Part shown: piece after piece, positions 62,629-64,000 of the stretch
Numbering within the stretch: the first letter of the stretch is position 1
How the letters are laid out: every line of letters begins with the position of its first letter
Source: Cardiobacterium valvarum
GTDB lineage: Bacteria > Pseudomonadota > Gammaproteobacteria > Cardiobacteriales > Cardiobacteriaceae
DNA: 64,000 bases
Direction: 5' to 3'
NCBI RefSeq assembly: GCF_900460955.1
Contig: NZ_UFUW01000001.1
Coordinates: 2,217,001 to 2,281,000 of the forward strand
Translations under genes and position numbers: made by a program
The notes under the pieces: model-generated
The model's input: the letters and a program-made list of their open reading frames with translations, nothing else
Databases searched by the model: none
What the model was told of the DNA's origin: nothing

Positions 62629-63102
62629 ATGAACAGCAAGCAGAAAAACACCCTCCTCCATCAGGTCGAACAATACTGTGTCAAACGCGGCGCCCGCCTT
62701 ACCCCCATCCGCAAACAAATCCTCTCCCTTGTTCTCACCTATCCCAACGTGGTCAAGGCTTATGAAATTCTTGCTGACCTACGGAAAATCAAAAGCAACG
62801 CAGCTCCGCCGACCGTCTATCGCGCTCTGGATTTCCTAGTGCATATCGGCGTGCTACACCGTGCTGATTCGTTGAATGGCTATGTACTGTGCAGCCACTT
62901 CGGTGAAGAGCACACCAGCGTCATCCTGAACTGCACCACCTGCGGTGCCACCGAAGAGCTTGCAGCGGAAGAACCGGTGGACATCCTGCTCGCCTTCTGC
63001 CGTGAACGGGGCTTTACCGTGCAGGACGGTCCGCTGGTGCTATCCGGTGAATGCGTACGTTGCCATGCCGGGCACGCGCTAGCGAAAACCTCCAACCCAT
63101 AG
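62629..63102 (+). CDS. Fur-family regulator, probably Zur
   Basis: A 157-residue winged-helix metalloregulator. ARLTPIRKQILSLVLTYPN and APPTVYRALDFLVHIGVLHR form the DNA-binding domain. Structural zinc is held by two CxxC pairs (NCTTCGA and GECVRCHA); SHFGEEHTSVILNC supplies the sensing His/Glu. The pattern (short N-terminal arm, TVYRALDFL, two CxxC pairs) fits zinc-sensing Zur better than Fur. Zur commonly controls zinc-free ribosomal paralogues such as the L36 gene at 58566. Seven nt separate it from the next gene. Confidence 0.88.
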   Translation: MNSKQKNTLLHQVEQYCVKRGARLTPIRKQILSLVLTYPNVVKAYEILADLRKIKSNAAPPTVYRALDFLVHIGVLHRADSLNGYVLCSHFGEEHTSVILNCTTCGATEELAAEEPVDILLAFCRERGFTVQDGPLVLSGECVRCHAGHALAKTSNP

Positions 63103-63109
63103 GATCTCC

Positions 63110-63712
63110 ATGCAACACATCAGCGTTATCCTCGCCCATCCCTACACCCACAGCCTGAACGCCGCCATCGCCGCGACCGTGGTTTCGACACTGGAAAAAA
63201 ATGGCTACGGTGTGCACTTTCACGCCCTTTATCAGGAAGGCTTCAACCCGCTCATCAGCGGGGAGGAACTGGCCGCAGGTAAGAGCGACGACCTCCTCTT
63301 ACGTCAGCATCAAGAAGAGATTATCCGTGCGCACGGCATCATCATCGTCCACCCCAACTGGTGGGGGCAGCCGCCTGCTATCCTCAAAGGCTGGATGGAG
63401 CGTGTTCTGCGGGAAAACATCGCCTACACCCCTCCCACCGATGGCAGCGGCGGCGGTCTGTACTCCGGCCAATTGCCAGCCAAAGCGGCGCTGGTTTTCA
63501 ACACCTCAAACACCCCCGCCCAGCGCGAACACGAGGTCTTCGGTGATCCGCTCGAGCGCATCTGGAAAGACTGCGTCTTCGCCTTCTGCGGCGTTCACAC
63601 CTTCGAACGCCTTACGTTCGGGGTCGTCGCCGACAGCGACAAAGCAACACGGCAGCACTGGCTGCAACAAGCGGCGGAAATGGTCAACAAACACTTCCCT
63701 GCCACCGCATAA
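63110..63712 (+). CDS. Flavodoxin-fold NAD(P)H oxidoreductase (quinone reductase-like)
   Basis: A 200-residue FMN/FAD-dependent reductase of the NQO/MdaB/KefF group. VILAHPYTHSLNAAIAATVV is the phosphate-binding loop region; IIIVHPNWWGQPPAILKGWM is the family signature, and TPPTDGSGGGLYSGQLPAKA continues it. It reduces quinones or related electrophiles by two electrons in relatives. It directly follows zur and may be co-transcribed. A terminator follows. Confidence 0.88.
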   Translation: MQHISVILAHPYTHSLNAAIAATVVSTLEKNGYGVHFHALYQEGFNPLISGEELAAGKSDDLLLRQHQEEIIRAHGIIIVHPNWWGQPPAILKGWMERVLRENIAYTPPTDGSGGGLYSGQLPAKAALVFNTSNTPAQREHEVFGDPLERIWKDCVFAFCGVHTFERLTFGVVADSDKATRQHWLQQAAEMVNKHFPATA

Positions 63713-63718
63713 AACCCC

Positions 63719-63747
63719 GCCGCATCCCTTATAATGCGGCGTTTTTT
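63719..63747 (+). terminator. Terminator after the oxidoreductase gene
   Basis: GCCGCAT-CCCTTATA-ATGCGGC followed by a GTTTTTT run. A TATAAT within the loop (63730-63735) could also act as a -10 for prfB, but no matching -35 is visible. Confidence 0.8.
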
Positions 63748-63768
63748 ACAGTACAGGCAGACCACACT

Positions 63769-64000
63769 ATGGAACTCAACCTCACCTACGAACGTATCAA
63801 AGACCTGCAAGCGCGCGAGGCGGCGCTCAGGGGGTATCTTTGACTACGCCGTAAAAGCCGAACGCCTCGAAGAAGTCGAGCGCGAACTCGAACGCCCCAG
63901 CATCTGGGATAACCCCGAAGAAGCCACTAAACTCGGTCAAGAACGCGCCGCCCTCATCAGCGTCGTCCAGGGACTGGATGCCATCAAACAAGGGCTGCAA
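63769..64000 (+). CDS. prfB: Peptide chain release factor 2, 5' part, with programmed +1 frameshift
   Basis: Release factor for UGA and UAA stop codons. Frame one encodes 24 residues (MELNLTYERIKDLQAREAAL then RGYL) to an in-frame TGA at 63841. The frameshift signal is complete: a Shine-Dalgarno-like AGGGGG, then TAT CTT TGA C. After the +1 slip at CTT the protein continues DYAVKAERLEEVERELERPS, IWDNPEEATKLGQERAALIS, the typical RF2 N-terminal domain. RF2 shortage thus raises its own synthesis. The gene runs past the window end. Confidence 0.97.

Overview
The window comes from a GC-rich gammaproteobacterium of the Cardiobacterium type (placement is inference, moderate confidence). RecB/RecD, TmcA, CitXG, Uup, ScpA, PheA and GyrA fit Gammaproteobacteria. 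IS1016-type and IS1-type insertion sequences, TbpB-like surface lipoproteins, an RmpM-like OmpA protein and Correia-like repeats recall mucosal or oral bacteria that share DNA with Neisseriaceae. No rRNA or tRNA gene was recognised.

Layout. 1-4082: the end of an RND efflux operon (adaptor and pump). 4083-11436: a repeat-bearing gap, recD and recB on the minus strand, and a short tmcA on the plus strand. 11449-15000: two TbpB-like surface lipoproteins, a small unknown protein, terD and a 353-bp non-autonomous IS derivative. 15166-22142: a citrate fermentation operon (citD, citE, citF, VOC protein, citXG, citT) with a vapBC toxin-antitoxin pair in the middle; citC is not present. 22143-24160: arrays of a 25-bp tandem repeat, one unit split by a decayed IS630-family element, around an unrecognised gene. 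24274-33659: gyrA, an OmpA-like protein, a glutamine amidotransferase, a Sel1-repeat protein, uup, a TPR protein and scpA. 33765-37197: a PTS-dependent dihydroxyacetone kinase operon (dhaM, dhaK, dhaL) with a Correia-like element between dhaK and dhaL. 37357-39870: a small zinc-ribbon membrane protein, a YciO/YrdC protein and pheA.

39846-53034 is the most notable part: seven tightly packed minus-strand genes between pheA and cbpA. In transcription order they encode a DUF499-like ATPase, a short PglZ-domain protein, a SIR2-domain protein, a HerA-like ATPase, a DUF1156-type DNA methyltransferase, an unknown 164-residue protein and an SNF2 helicase. This looks like a mobile antiviral island that joins a BREX type 3/Hma-like core (ATPase, PglZ, methylase, helicase) to a SIR2-HerA NAD-depletion module.

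53217-57179: cbpA/cbpM followed by a nest of IS remnants (IS1, IS1031-like, IS630, IS1016, IS427 types). 57233-59222 is conspicuously AT-rich and encodes ribosomal proteins S9, L13 and a zinc-free L36, plus ComEA. 59571-64000: leuA and a divergent Lrp-family regulator, a methyltransferase, a Fur/Zur regulator, a flavodoxin-fold oxidoreductase, and the start of prfB with its programmed frameshift.

Small repeats are a theme. Correia-like elements share terminal sequences with the IS630-family element; a 33-bp minisatellite grows inside recD; and the 25-bp repeat lies at gene ends, including the recD stop codon.
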